12,418 nt of DNA from an uncultured Muribaculaceae bacterium (lineage in GTDB: Bacteria > Bacteroidota > Bacteroidia > Bacteroidales > Muribaculaceae): assembly GCA_910584525.1 (NCBI GenBank), contig CAJUAT010000067.1, positions 1 through 12,418 of the forward strand, in the 5' to 3' direction. Positions within the stretch are counted from its first letter, which is position 1; every line of letters starts with the position of its first letter. Shown piece by piece: positions 6,085 through 12,418 of this stretch. Both the position numbers and the translations under genes were made by a program. The notes under the pieces were generated by a model. That model had not been told where the DNA came from and searched no databases. It worked only from the letters and a program-made list of their open reading frames with translations.

Positions 6085-6786
6085 TCACGACTGGCCATCG
6101 GCAATTTTGTTATATAGGTCGATGAGCCATTGCATCTGCTGCTGATGGTTCATCCTGTCGTTGTCGAGTTCGTGAGCGTCGTCAGCCTTTCGGAGCGGCG
6201 AGACCTCGCGGGTGCTGTCGATAAGGTCGCGTTCTCGCACGTTGGCGAGAACCTCCTCATACGACGGCGACTCGCCGGCACGCTGCTGCAGTTCCTTGAG
6301 GCGGCGGCGTGCGCGCTCCTCGGCGCTGGCGTTGACAAACACCTTCATCTCGGCGTCGGGGAATACGGTGGTGCCTATGTCGCGGCCATCCATGACGATG
6401 CCTCCCTGGCGCCCGAAGTCCTGCTGCAGACGCACAAGACGCTCGCGCACTTCCGGGATTGTGGCCACAGGACTCACAAGCTCGCTCACTTCCAGAGAAC
6501 GTATCTGGCGTTCCACGTCGCGGCCGTTGAGAAGGGTATGCTGCACGCCTTCGCTGTCGGGATGGGAAAAGCCTATCTGTATCTCGGGGAGCGCCTTCAC
6601 AAGGGCGGCGGTGTCCACTCCCTTGTCGGCCGAGGCCATGCCGTGCTCCATGGCGTAGAGCGTTACGGCCCGGTACATGGCGCCGGAGTCAACATAGGTA
6701 TACCCCAGACGCCGGGCAAGCTCGCGCGCCATTGTCGACTTCCCCGATGATGAATAGCCGTCTATGGCAATCGTGATTCTTTTCAT
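6085..6786 (-). CDS. cmk: Cytidylate kinase
   Basis: Cmk phosphorylates CMP and dCMP to the diphosphates with ATP. The 233-residue product is full length. It has the P-loop GYSSSGKST at 10-18, followed by YVDSGAMYRAVTL (CMP-binding), the large NMP-binding insert typical of CMP kinases, VMDGRDIGTTVFPDA, and the LID region RARRRLKELQQR. Start ATG at 6786 overlaps the glgB stop as ATGA, and the stop is 1 bp before ispH. A cmk-ispH neighbourhood is common in Bacteroidales. The link to glgB is probably one of shared transcription rather than pathway. Confidence 0.97.
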   Translation of the reverse strand: MKRITIAIDGYSSSGKSTMARELARRLGYTYVDSGAMYRAVTLYAMEHGMASADKGVDTAALVKALPEIQIGFSHPDSEGVQHTLLNGRDVERQIRSLEVSELVSPVATIPEVRERLVRLQQDFGRQGGIVMDGRDIGTTVFPDAEMKVFVNASAEERARRRLKELQQRAGESPSYEEVLANVRERDLIDSTREVSPLRKADDAHELDNDRMNHQQQMQWLIDLYNKIADGQS

Positions 6787-8846
6787 TTCGAGGTCCCTTT
6801 CTTTTTAGCTGCCGACTTGCGCGCGGGGGCTTTCCTGACCATTCGCAGCACCTGCGCCGAGCGTGCCGGTATGTACATCTTGAGCCACCCCTTGCCGGTG
6901 GGGTCATAGAGGGGGTCGGGAAGTGTGAAATGGTGTATGGAGTTGTCCACGAGTCCGTAGCCGCCGTAACGGGGGTCGTCGCTGTTGAGGATGGTCTCGT
7001 ATTCGCCGGCCGGCGCCAGAAAACCGTAACCGTCGAACGACTGCGTCGGATTCCAGTTGAACACGAATATCAGGTCGCCGCGCCGGAAGGCCAGAACCTG
7101 GTCATCATCTTTCTCCCAGAGTTTCTCCACGGGAAGTGACTGGAAATTGTATACCTCCGACACGACGCCTATCATGTCGTTGTCGAAATTGTTGAGGAAC
7201 TTGTATTTGAGCTCCTGACGGTCTACGAGGTCCCATTGGCGGCGGGCATACTTGTAGCTCCAGCCGTTGCCTTCGCGCGGGAAGTCAATCCATTCGGGAT
7301 GGCCGAACTCGTTGCCCATGAAGTTGAGGTAACCGCCGTTGATGGTGCCGAGCGTCACGAGGCGTATCATCTTGTGGAGCGCCATGCCGCGTGCCACCAC
7401 GCCGTTGTCATCGTTGGCCTCCATGTGCCAGTACATCTCCTTGTCAATCAGGCGGAAGATGATTGTCTTGTCGCCCACGAGGGCCTGGTCATGGCTCTCG
7501 CAATAGCTCACGGTCTTTTCATCGGCACGCCGGTTGGTGAGCTCCCAGTATATGGAGGTGGGATGCCAGTCTTCGTCTTTCTTTTCCTTTATGAGCTTGA
7601 TCCAGTAGTCGGGTATGCCCATGGCGAGGCGGTAGTCGAAGCCGATGCCGCCATCTTTGAAGGGTATGGCCAGGCCGGGCATTCCGCTCATCTCCTCGGC
7701 TATGGTGAAGGCGGTGGATTTCACCTCATGGATGAGGATGTTGGCGAGTGTCAGGTATACGATGGCGTTGGTATCCTGGTTGCCGTCGTAATAGTCGCCG
7801 TAGCTTCCGAAGGCTTTTCCCAGACCATGGTCGTAGTAGAGCATCGAGGTTACGCCGTCGAAACGGAAGCCGTCGAAATTGAACTCCTCAAGCCAGTATT
7901 TGCAGTTGGAGAGCAGGAAATGGAGCACGGAGTTCTTGCCGTAGTCGAAGCACAGGGAGTCCCATGCTGGGTGTTCGCGGCGATGGTCGCCATAGAAGTA
8001 TAGGTCGTATGAGCCGTCGATACGTCCGAGGCCTTCCACTTCGTTCTTGACTGCATGGCTGTGCACGATGTCCATGATTACGGCTATGCCGAGAGAATGA
8101 GCCTCGTCGACGAGACGTTTGAGGTCGTCGGGAGTACCGAAGCGCGACGAGGCGGCATAGAAGCTGCTCACGTGGTATCCGAACGAGCCATAGTATGGAT
8201 GCTCCTGGATTGCCATGAGCTGTATGGCGTTGTATCCGTCCTTGGCGATGCGCGGGAGGATGTTCTGACGGAACTCCTCATAAGAGCCTACGCCCTGCTT
8301 CTCCTCGGCCATGCCTATATGCGCCTCGTAGATAAGAAGGGGCTTGGTGTCGGGCGTGAAACGCTTTACCTTGAACTTGTAGGGATTCTCCGGGAAGTAT
8401 ACTTCGGCCGAGAAAATCTTGGTGTTGTCGTCCTGAAGGACGCGGGTGGCATATACGGGAATGCGGTCGCCGCTGCCTCCATCCCAGAAGACGCGCATCT
8501 TGTAGAGGTCGCCGGGATGCAGCATGTCGGCGGCGAATTTTCCCTCCCATGTGCCGTCGTCAAGGCGCTTGAGGGCATAGCGCTCGTCGTCTTCCCAGTT
8601 GGTGAAGGTGCCCGTGAGCAGCACCTTGGTGGCATGGGGCAGGAAATCGCGGAATATCCAGCTGCCGTTTCTCTGACGGTGCAGCCCGTAATATTTATAT
8701 GCGTTGGCGAATTTTACCAGAGAACCGTCGGTGTTGGCCGTAAGCTCGTCGTATTTTCTTATCACGTCGTCATGACGCCCTTCTATGGCTGCCGAGTAAG
8801 GCTCCAGCCAGGGGTCATTGCGTAGTATTGCAAGGGGTTTGTCCAT
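6783..8846 (-). CDS. glgB: 1,4-alpha-glucan branching enzyme (GH13_8 type)
   Basis: GlgB makes alpha-1,6 branches in glycogen by cutting and transferring alpha-1,4 chains. From ATG at 8846 the product is 687 residues. An N-terminal helix and CBM48 domain (about 50-150) precede the TIM barrel. Barrel motifs: VIMDIVHSH (Asp259, His264), GFRFDGVTSM with nucleophile Asp330, TIAEEMSGMPG with acid/base Glu384, and ESHDQALVGDK with His452 and Asp453. These forms, notably the SGMP and DGVTSM segments, are those of the eukaryote-like subfamily used by Bacteroidetes. A C-terminal beta domain ends near 670, followed by a basic Lys/Ala tail, RKAPARKSAAKKKGTSK, that is unusual. The reading frame stays open far upstream of the ATG by chance. 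It starts 44 bp after the ATPase-TOPRIM gene. Confidence 0.95.
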   Translation of the reverse strand: MDKPLAILRNDPWLEPYSAAIEGRHDDVIRKYDELTANTDGSLVKFANAYKYYGLHRQRNGSWIFRDFLPHATKVLLTGTFTNWEDDERYALKRLDDGTWEGKFAADMLHPGDLYKMRVFWDGGSGDRIPVYATRVLQDDNTKIFSAEVYFPENPYKFKVKRFTPDTKPLLIYEAHIGMAEEKQGVGSYEEFRQNILPRIAKDGYNAIQLMAIQEHPYYGSFGYHVSSFYAASSRFGTPDDLKRLVDEAHSLGIAVIMDIVHSHAVKNEVEGLGRIDGSYDLYFYGDHRREHPAWDSLCFDYGKNSVLHFLLSNCKYWLEEFNFDGFRFDGVTSMLYYDHGLGKAFGSYGDYYDGNQDTNAIVYLTLANILIHEVKSTAFTIAEEMSGMPGLAIPFKDGGIGFDYRLAMGIPDYWIKLIKEKKDEDWHPTSIYWELTNRRADEKTVSYCESHDQALVGDKTIIFRLIDKEMYWHMEANDDNGVVARGMALHKMIRLVTLGTINGGYLNFMGNEFGHPEWIDFPREGNGWSYKYARRQWDLVDRQELKYKFLNNFDNDMIGVVSEVYNFQSLPVEKLWEKDDDQVLAFRRGDLIFVFNWNPTQSFDGYGFLAPAGEYETILNSDDPRYGGYGLVDNSIHHFTLPDPLYDPTGKGWLKMYIPARSAQVLRMVRKAPARKSAAKKKGTSK

Positions 8847-8890
8847 ATTTCGGGGTATGTTTTTGCTTAGGGTGTTTTTATTATGAACGT

Positions 8891-10537
8891 TTAAGGAACG
8901 GTTTTTGTGTTGTTGGATTGAGTCTGGCCGTTCTTTTCCTGAGCGTCCTGCCGGTCGGCGTGAAGGATATGGAGGATTGCGTTTCTGACATGTGTGGCGT
9001 CGTTGCTGTCGGTCTTGAGCATGTCGAGCACTCCGTATATATAGTCTGACGGGCTTTTGTATCCGAGCATGCCGTGGAGATTGCAGTTGGAGAGCATCGG
9101 CTTGTGGTTGAACACCCGGAGAATACCGAGATAGTCGTCTGCTTCGGCGAGGCGCAGGAACTCGTTGCGCAGTCGGTTGTAATGGCTTCGGGGCTGCAGC
9201 TTGTTGACAAGCTGTCGAAGGTGTGTCTCCATGGCGGTGATGCAGTTGAAACGCGCGTCGATACGGCACTCCACATCCCGCTTTATCTTGTGGCGTGTAT
9301 GCTGCAGGGCCTGCTCGTCGATATGGGCGCGGAACTGCCGGAGCACGTTGGCGCGTACCTTGGAGAGTATCTTGTCGGCATTCTTGCCGCGCCGCGTGGC
9401 CATGGTGCGTATCACTTCCGGGAGGAGGAAAATATTCTCCACTTCCGCCACATCGGGGACAAGGATTTTTTTCTGGCGCAGGTATTCCACTTCGGCGTCG
9501 GTGCGCCGGTCGCGGTCCACTATCCCCATGCTTTGCAGGTGATGCATGGAGTTGAGGTCGTTGAAGGTCCTGACGGTCTCTATCACCTTGTTGCAGGAGC
9601 CGAGGGGCCGCACTTTCATGTCGGGGAATGCCAGGGAGTAGAGGCGCATGTCGATGCTGTGGCGGTCGTCGCCCTCGATGAAGAGCACGGGGCGTCTGTT
9701 GCCCGCCAGTTCCACCATCAGTTCGTCGCTCAGCGGTGTCTTCTCAAGGAGGTCATAATCCCAGGCATGACTGTCGGAGTCATAGCTTTTCACCCACAGG
9801 CAGGCGTTGGCGGCGCGTCCCGTCACGAAATCCACATCCACCGAATTGTATACGAAAGTACAGTCGGGACGCAGCGCCTCTATGGTGTCCCACAGAGTGT
9901 TGACAATCGCCGGATGGATGAAAAGGGAGGGGGCGTCGATGAATACTACGGCGCCGGGCATGGCGAAGAGGGCGCCCGCCAGATAATATAGCACGGCCTT
10001 TTCTCCCTGGCTCAGCTTGTCGAGAGGTATGAGGTCGCCGCCGGCGCCGGTGCTGAACATCATGCGCCCGTCGCTGCGCACTATCCTGTTGGCGGGGAAT
10101 ATCCTTTCCCAATGGCGGCTCACCTTGTCGAGCCGCGACAGGGGGAGACGTCTGGGATTGCCGCCGCGGCCCAGATGGGTCTTTATGTCGAGGAGGTTCT
10201 GCATCTCGTCGGCCAGCAGCAGGTAGAATACCTTGTCGAGCTGTGTCACGGCATCGGCGCGGAGGTACGACTGGGCGAGCATCAGCTCGCGGTACAAGGC
10301 GTCGATCGAGCCGCGACGCACTGACTCCGACTTGTCGGGATAAAAGGCCGACAGAACGTTCATGCAGAAGGCGTTGTCGCCGCATAGTTCCGTCATCTCA
10401 TCCATGAAGCGGGTCTTTCCAGACCCGTTGGCGCCTATGATGGTGATGCGACGTATGCTCTCGCCGTCTGGTTCCTTGACCGCATGAAGCGACTTCGGCA
10501 ACCGTATGGTTTTTAGTGAGGAGGTGGTTTTCAACAC
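8891..10537 (-). CDS. AAA/ABC-type ATPase with C-terminal TOPRIM-like DUF4435 domain
   Basis: Two parts are visible in 548 residues. An ABC/SMC-like ATPase has Walker A IGANGSGKT (34-42), signature LSQGEK (175-180), and Walker B VVFID (197-201) followed by APSLFIHP. The C-terminal part fits a TOPRIM fold of the DUF4435/OLD-like kind: FIEGDD with Glu288, GIVDRDRR with Asp341 and Asp343, and PDVAEVENIFLLPEV with Glu365 and Glu367. By analogy with OLD nucleases this suggests ATP-gated DNA or RNA cleavage, but no function is proven. Odd points: the usual catalytic Glu after Walker B is Ala202, and the usual His of the H-loop appears as Asn231. The start is GTG at 10537; the next in-frame ATG would delete Walker A. 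It probably leads the glgB-cmk-ispH-tadA operon. Defence or nucleic-acid repair is possible; no partner gene is visible. Confidence 0.8.
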   Translation of the reverse strand: MLKTTSSLKTIRLPKSLHAVKEPDGESIRRITIIGANGSGKTRFMDEMTELCGDNAFCMNVLSAFYPDKSESVRRGSIDALYRELMLAQSYLRADAVTQLDKVFYLLLADEMQNLLDIKTHLGRGGNPRRLPLSRLDKVSRHWERIFPANRIVRSDGRMMFSTGAGGDLIPLDKLSQGEKAVLYYLAGALFAMPGAVVFIDAPSLFIHPAIVNTLWDTIEALRPDCTFVYNSVDVDFVTGRAANACLWVKSYDSDSHAWDYDLLEKTPLSDELMVELAGNRRPVLFIEGDDRHSIDMRLYSLAFPDMKVRPLGSCNKVIETVRTFNDLNSMHHLQSMGIVDRDRRTDAEVEYLRQKKILVPDVAEVENIFLLPEVIRTMATRRGKNADKILSKVRANVLRQFRAHIDEQALQHTRHKIKRDVECRIDARFNCITAMETHLRQLVNKLQPRSHYNRLRNEFLRLAEADDYLGILRVFNHKPMLSNCNLHGMLGYKSPSDYIYGVLDMLKTDSNDATHVRNAILHILHADRQDAQEKNGQTQSNNTKTVP

Positions 10538-10580
10538 TCTGGAGTTTTGGTTTGACCTCGTAAATTTAAATATTTTTTCT

Positions 10581-10588
10581 TAATTTTG
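10581..10588 (+). promoter_or_regulatory. Candidate -7 box for ribE
   Basis: TAATTTTG matches the Bacteroidetes -7 consensus TAnnTTTG and would give a leader of about 50 nt before the ribE ATG. The nearest TTTG upstream (10551-10554) is 26 bp away, farther than the usual 19-21, so the -33 part is poor. A second match, TATTTTTG at 10625-10632, would give an almost leaderless transcript. The 106-bp A/T-rich gap is shared with the divergent ATPase gene. I see no FMN riboswitch here. Confidence 0.35.
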
Positions 10589-10643
10589 CGATATAGATGA
10601 GTCAAAAAAAGAAATACTATAAAATATTTTTGAACAGTTACTT

Positions 10644-11273
10644 ATGTTTTCAGGAATAGTAGAGGAGGCTGCCCGGGTGGTGGCTTTGAGGAAAGAGGGC
10701 GACAATCTTCATATCACGATGACGTGTTCGTTTGTGGAGGAGCTGAAGATTGACCAGTCGGTGTCGCACAACGGGGTATGCCTCACGGTGGTGAGTCTTC
10801 CGGGCGACGGCACGTATACAGTCACGGCTGTCAAGGAGACGCTGGAGCGGTCGAATCTGGGGCTTCTTGAAGTGGGGAGCAAAGTGAATGTGGAGCGTAG
10901 CATGCGCATCGACGGGCGTCTCGACGGCCATATCGTCCAGGGACATGTTGACCAGACGGCGGTATGCACCGATGTGCGTGAGGCCGATGGCAGCTGGTAT
11001 TATACGTTTGCCTTCAGGGTGTCGCGCGAGATGGCGCGCCGCGGCTATATGGTGGTCGACAAAGGGTCGGTGACGGTCAACGGCGTGTCGCTGACCGTAT
11101 GCGAGCCTACGGAGACACCGGCCGGCGACGACATGCTCGACTGCACGTTGATGAACGCCATCATCCCCTATACCCACGACCATACCAACTTCTGCGACAT
11201 CCGCAAGGGTACCGTGGTGAATCTCGAGTTCGATATCCTGGGCAAATACCTTGCCCGTATCAGCGCCCTCTGA
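10644..11273 (+). CDS. ribE: Riboflavin synthase, alpha subunit
   Basis: RibE (ribC in E. coli) dismutates two 6,7-dimethyl-8-ribityllumazine molecules into riboflavin and the pyrimidine by-product. The 209-residue product starts with the family MFSGIVEE motif and has the expected two lumazine-binding barrels: the first with SHNGVCLTVV at 41-50, the second with TVNGVSLTVC at 144-153. GHIVQGHVDQ at 95-104 links the repeats. The C-terminal helix for trimer formation is present (FDILGKYLARI). Start ATG at 10644 fixes the invariant N terminus. It is the only plus-strand gene here and stands alone; no other rib gene is in the window. It is divergent from the ATPase-TOPRIM operon and convergent with the truncated glycosidase. 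Confidence 0.97.
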   Translation: MFSGIVEEAARVVALRKEGDNLHITMTCSFVEELKIDQSVSHNGVCLTVVSLPGDGTYTVTAVKETLERSNLGLLEVGSKVNVERSMRIDGRLDGHIVQGHVDQTAVCTDVREADGSWYYTFAFRVSREMARRGYMVVDKGSVTVNGVSLTVCEPTETPAGDDMLDCTLMNAIIPYTHDHTNFCDIRKGTVVNLEFDILGKYLARISAL

Positions 11274-11309
11274 ATAAAGTTGTCGGTGCGAAGCGGGGAA
11301 GTTGTTCCT

Positions 11310-11328
11310 GCAGGATGCCTTATCCTGC
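11310..11328. terminator. Hairpin between convergent ribE and glycosidase fragment
   Basis: GCAGGAT (11310-11316) pairs with ATCCTGC (11322-11328) around a 5-nt loop. It begins directly after the stop codon of the minus-strand gene and 36 bp after the ribE stop. Neither strand has a T-run after the stem, so it may act as a transcript-end stabiliser or weak bidirectional terminator. Confidence 0.4.
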
Positions 11329-12387
11329 TCAGGTCTTCAGCTTCGAGAATTCGAATATACACATGTTTCCCGGCGACAAGGTCATGTCGACTGAAGTCGC
11401 CTGGGAGACATCGAGGGAAATTGCGGATTCGCCAAAGACTGGTGTAATCTGATATTCTGGGGCGAACCGTATATTTATCGGTCCTTGTGGGTATAAGGCG
11501 TCATGATTGGTGACGACGATATATCTCTTCGTTATAAACGTAATGACCGGAATGTCGGGCTTTACAGGATGGTCCGGAAGAATCGAGCCGGAATCAGAAG
11601 AATATGTCTCGGGTTCGGCAGGTGCGACGGTCTCCTCCCTTAAGACAGTCTTCAGTATGGATATGAGAATTCCGGGATGCTTGGAATTTGTTTTTGAAGT
11701 TCCGGTTGGGAAAGTGACAGACATAATCGGCATGAAGCCGGAAGGGGTTCCGTCGGCAAATGACACTTGCCTCAGTCCGAGGTAAATTTCGGGTACGGTA
11801 TCTCCGGGGAAGCAATGTCCGTATGCAGTGACTTCGGTGTTCAGGAAGATGCGTTCGAGCGAACGAACTTCGTTGATTACAGTCTTGACATTCTGCCATA
11901 GCGTGTTGTCGCGGTATTTCAGAGTCACTTTGGTCTCGCCGGGTACGGGATTGAGCGGTACATCGGCCATCATAGGAGCATCGACAAACACGTTGCAGTA
12001 CTCGTTCTTATCGAGAAACTTCTTGCTCAATCCCATCCCATACATCCAGCATACAAGACCCTGTGCGCCGAGGGCGAGGGCATTGAATGCCTCGTACCGC
12101 AGCATCCCGAGGGTGGGTGTGGGGAAGAATGTTGTGATGCGCTTTTCGATAGGATTCCATTCTCCCATTGCGCATGTATTCAAAAATGCCCAGAACGGGC
12201 GTCCTGTTTCCTTTGACTGACGGTTGAAGCATTCGAGGAAATGGTAGAACTGCTGTGTCCTTTGATCCAGATTTTCTATTATTTCATTGTCCGACAGGGC
12301 TATCAGCTGTTCTTCTATATTGTCGAAAGTCAATTCCAAAATATTGCCATCCTCTTTAATAATTTTATTCAAGTTTCGCAAGTTCAA
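11329..12387 (-). CDS. Glycosidase-like protein, C-terminal part only, N terminus lost at the 52-bp repeat
   Basis: About 345 native residues remain. Residues about 35-115 look like the last strands of a TIM barrel of a clan-A-type glycosidase: GRPFWAFLNT, then a PTPTLGMLRYEAFNALALG helix, then AQGLVCWMYG. A beta-rich C-terminal region follows, closing with LSPGNMCIFEFSK, as in accessory beta domains of such enzymes. An Ala/Pro/Glu/Ser-rich linker lies near 250-275. The first seven codons, starting with TTG at 12387, are encoded by the repeat. Upstream in frame the repeat has TAA, so the native N terminus, including any signal peptide and acid/base residue, is missing. Base composition looks A/T-richer than the core. 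The exact GH family is not clear to me; a carbohydrate-active role is inferred. Confidence 0.6.
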   Translation of the reverse strand: MNLRNLNKIIKEDGNILELTFDNIEEQLIALSDNEIIENLDQRTQQFYHFLECFNRQSKETGRPFWAFLNTCAMGEWNPIEKRITTFFPTPTLGMLRYEAFNALALGAQGLVCWMYGMGLSKKFLDKNEYCNVFVDAPMMADVPLNPVPGETKVTLKYRDNTLWQNVKTVINEVRSLERIFLNTEVTAYGHCFPGDTVPEIYLGLRQVSFADGTPSGFMPIMSVTFPTGTSKTNSKHPGILISILKTVLREETVAPAEPETYSSDSGSILPDHPVKPDIPVITFITKRYIVVTNHDALYPQGPINIRFAPEYQITPVFGESAISLDVSQATSVDMTLSPGNMCIFEFSKLKT

Positions 12388-12418
12388 CTTGCTGATTTCA
12401 GATTATAAAATTGAGCGA
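12367..12418 (-). repeat. 52-bp repeat, right copy (inverted partner at 3-54)
   Basis: This is the exact reverse complement of positions 3-54. Read outward it starts at the same base as the left copy (ATTCAAG), directly where the glycosidase-like frame is interrupted. The window ends inside it, so its full length on this side is unknown. Confidence 0.9.

Noticed and set aside
5412..6125. Long plus-strand frame opposite ispH (237 codons)
   Set aside because: It is antisense to a gene with all catalytic motifs and has no recognisable domain; strong GC third-position bias creates such mirror frames.
7236..8825. Two plus-strand frames of about 255 codons opposite glgB
   Set aside because: glgB is clearly coding on the minus strand; the frames are mirror artefacts.
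8847..9269. N-terminal extension of glgB up to 9269
   Set aside because: The extension overlaps the coding end of the ATPase-TOPRIM gene in another frame and is Arg/Pro/Gln-rich nonsense; family proteins start with the MDKPLAILRNDPWLEP segment.
9074..9991. 305-codon plus-strand frame opposite the ATPase-TOPRIM gene
   Set aside because: The opposite strand has Walker A, signature and TOPRIM motifs; this frame has none and shows the Val/Gly/His-rich pattern of a shadow frame.
10538..10643. FMN riboswitch upstream of ribE
   Set aside because: The gap is only 106 bp, very A/T-rich, and lacks the conserved multi-helix FMN aptamer core.
8891..11273. A multigene phage-defence system around the ATPase-TOPRIM gene
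   Set aside because: Neighbours are glgB and ribE; there is no helicase, methylase, reverse transcriptase, toxin or other partner. A single-gene system cannot be excluded.
1..12418. CRISPR array, tRNA or rRNA genes
   Set aside because: No regularly spaced direct repeats and no cloverleaf or rRNA-like stretch were seen on either strand.

Overview
The window reads as a chromosomal segment of a Bacteroidales gut bacterium; Muribaculaceae is my best guess, from protein similarity recalled rather than searched. Support: promoters of the Bacteroidetes type (-33 TTTG, about 19-20 bp, -7 TAnnTTTG), no Shine-Dalgarno sites in front of most genes, a menaquinone pathway gene, a eukaryote-like (GH13_8) glycogen branching enzyme, and an IS4-type transposase of a kind common in this order. 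The core (about 1.1-11.3 kb) looks GC-rich; both edges look AT-richer.

Layout from left to right. (1) Positions 3-54 are one copy of a 52-bp repeat that returns inverted at 12367-12418. It cuts off an IS4-family transposase whose N-terminal half occupies 55-483. (2) A strong leftward terminator lies at 562-585, followed by about 220 bp without a convincing gene. (3) On the minus strand, transcribed leftward: an ADP-ribosylglycohydrolase and menA (2 bp apart, with a good promoter at 4679-4709), then dnaB with its own promoter at 2735-2766, then a 74-residue single-pass membrane protein, ending at the 562-585 terminator. (4) A second minus-strand operon: an AAA ATPase with a TOPRIM/DUF4435-like domain, glgB, cmk, ispH and tadA. 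The last four are joined by ATGA or GTGA overlaps or a 1-bp gap. (5) Divergent from that operon, ribE (riboflavin synthase) on the plus strand. (6) The C-terminal part of a glycosidase-like protein on the minus strand, cut off by the second copy of the 52-bp repeat.

Most genes are housekeeping: replication (dnaB), menaquinone (menA), CMP phosphorylation (cmk), isoprenoid precursors (ispH), tRNA wobble editing (tadA), glycogen (glgB) and riboflavin (ribE). I see no CRISPR array, tRNA, rRNA or clear multigene defence or novel system. The points most worth a second look are the inverted 52-bp repeat that breaks an ORF at each edge, the ATPase-TOPRIM protein with altered Walker B and H-loop residues, the SSB-like C-terminal tip on DnaB, the N-for-D change in the ADP-ribosylglycohydrolase metal motif, and the palindrome plus tiny leader ORF in front of that gene.
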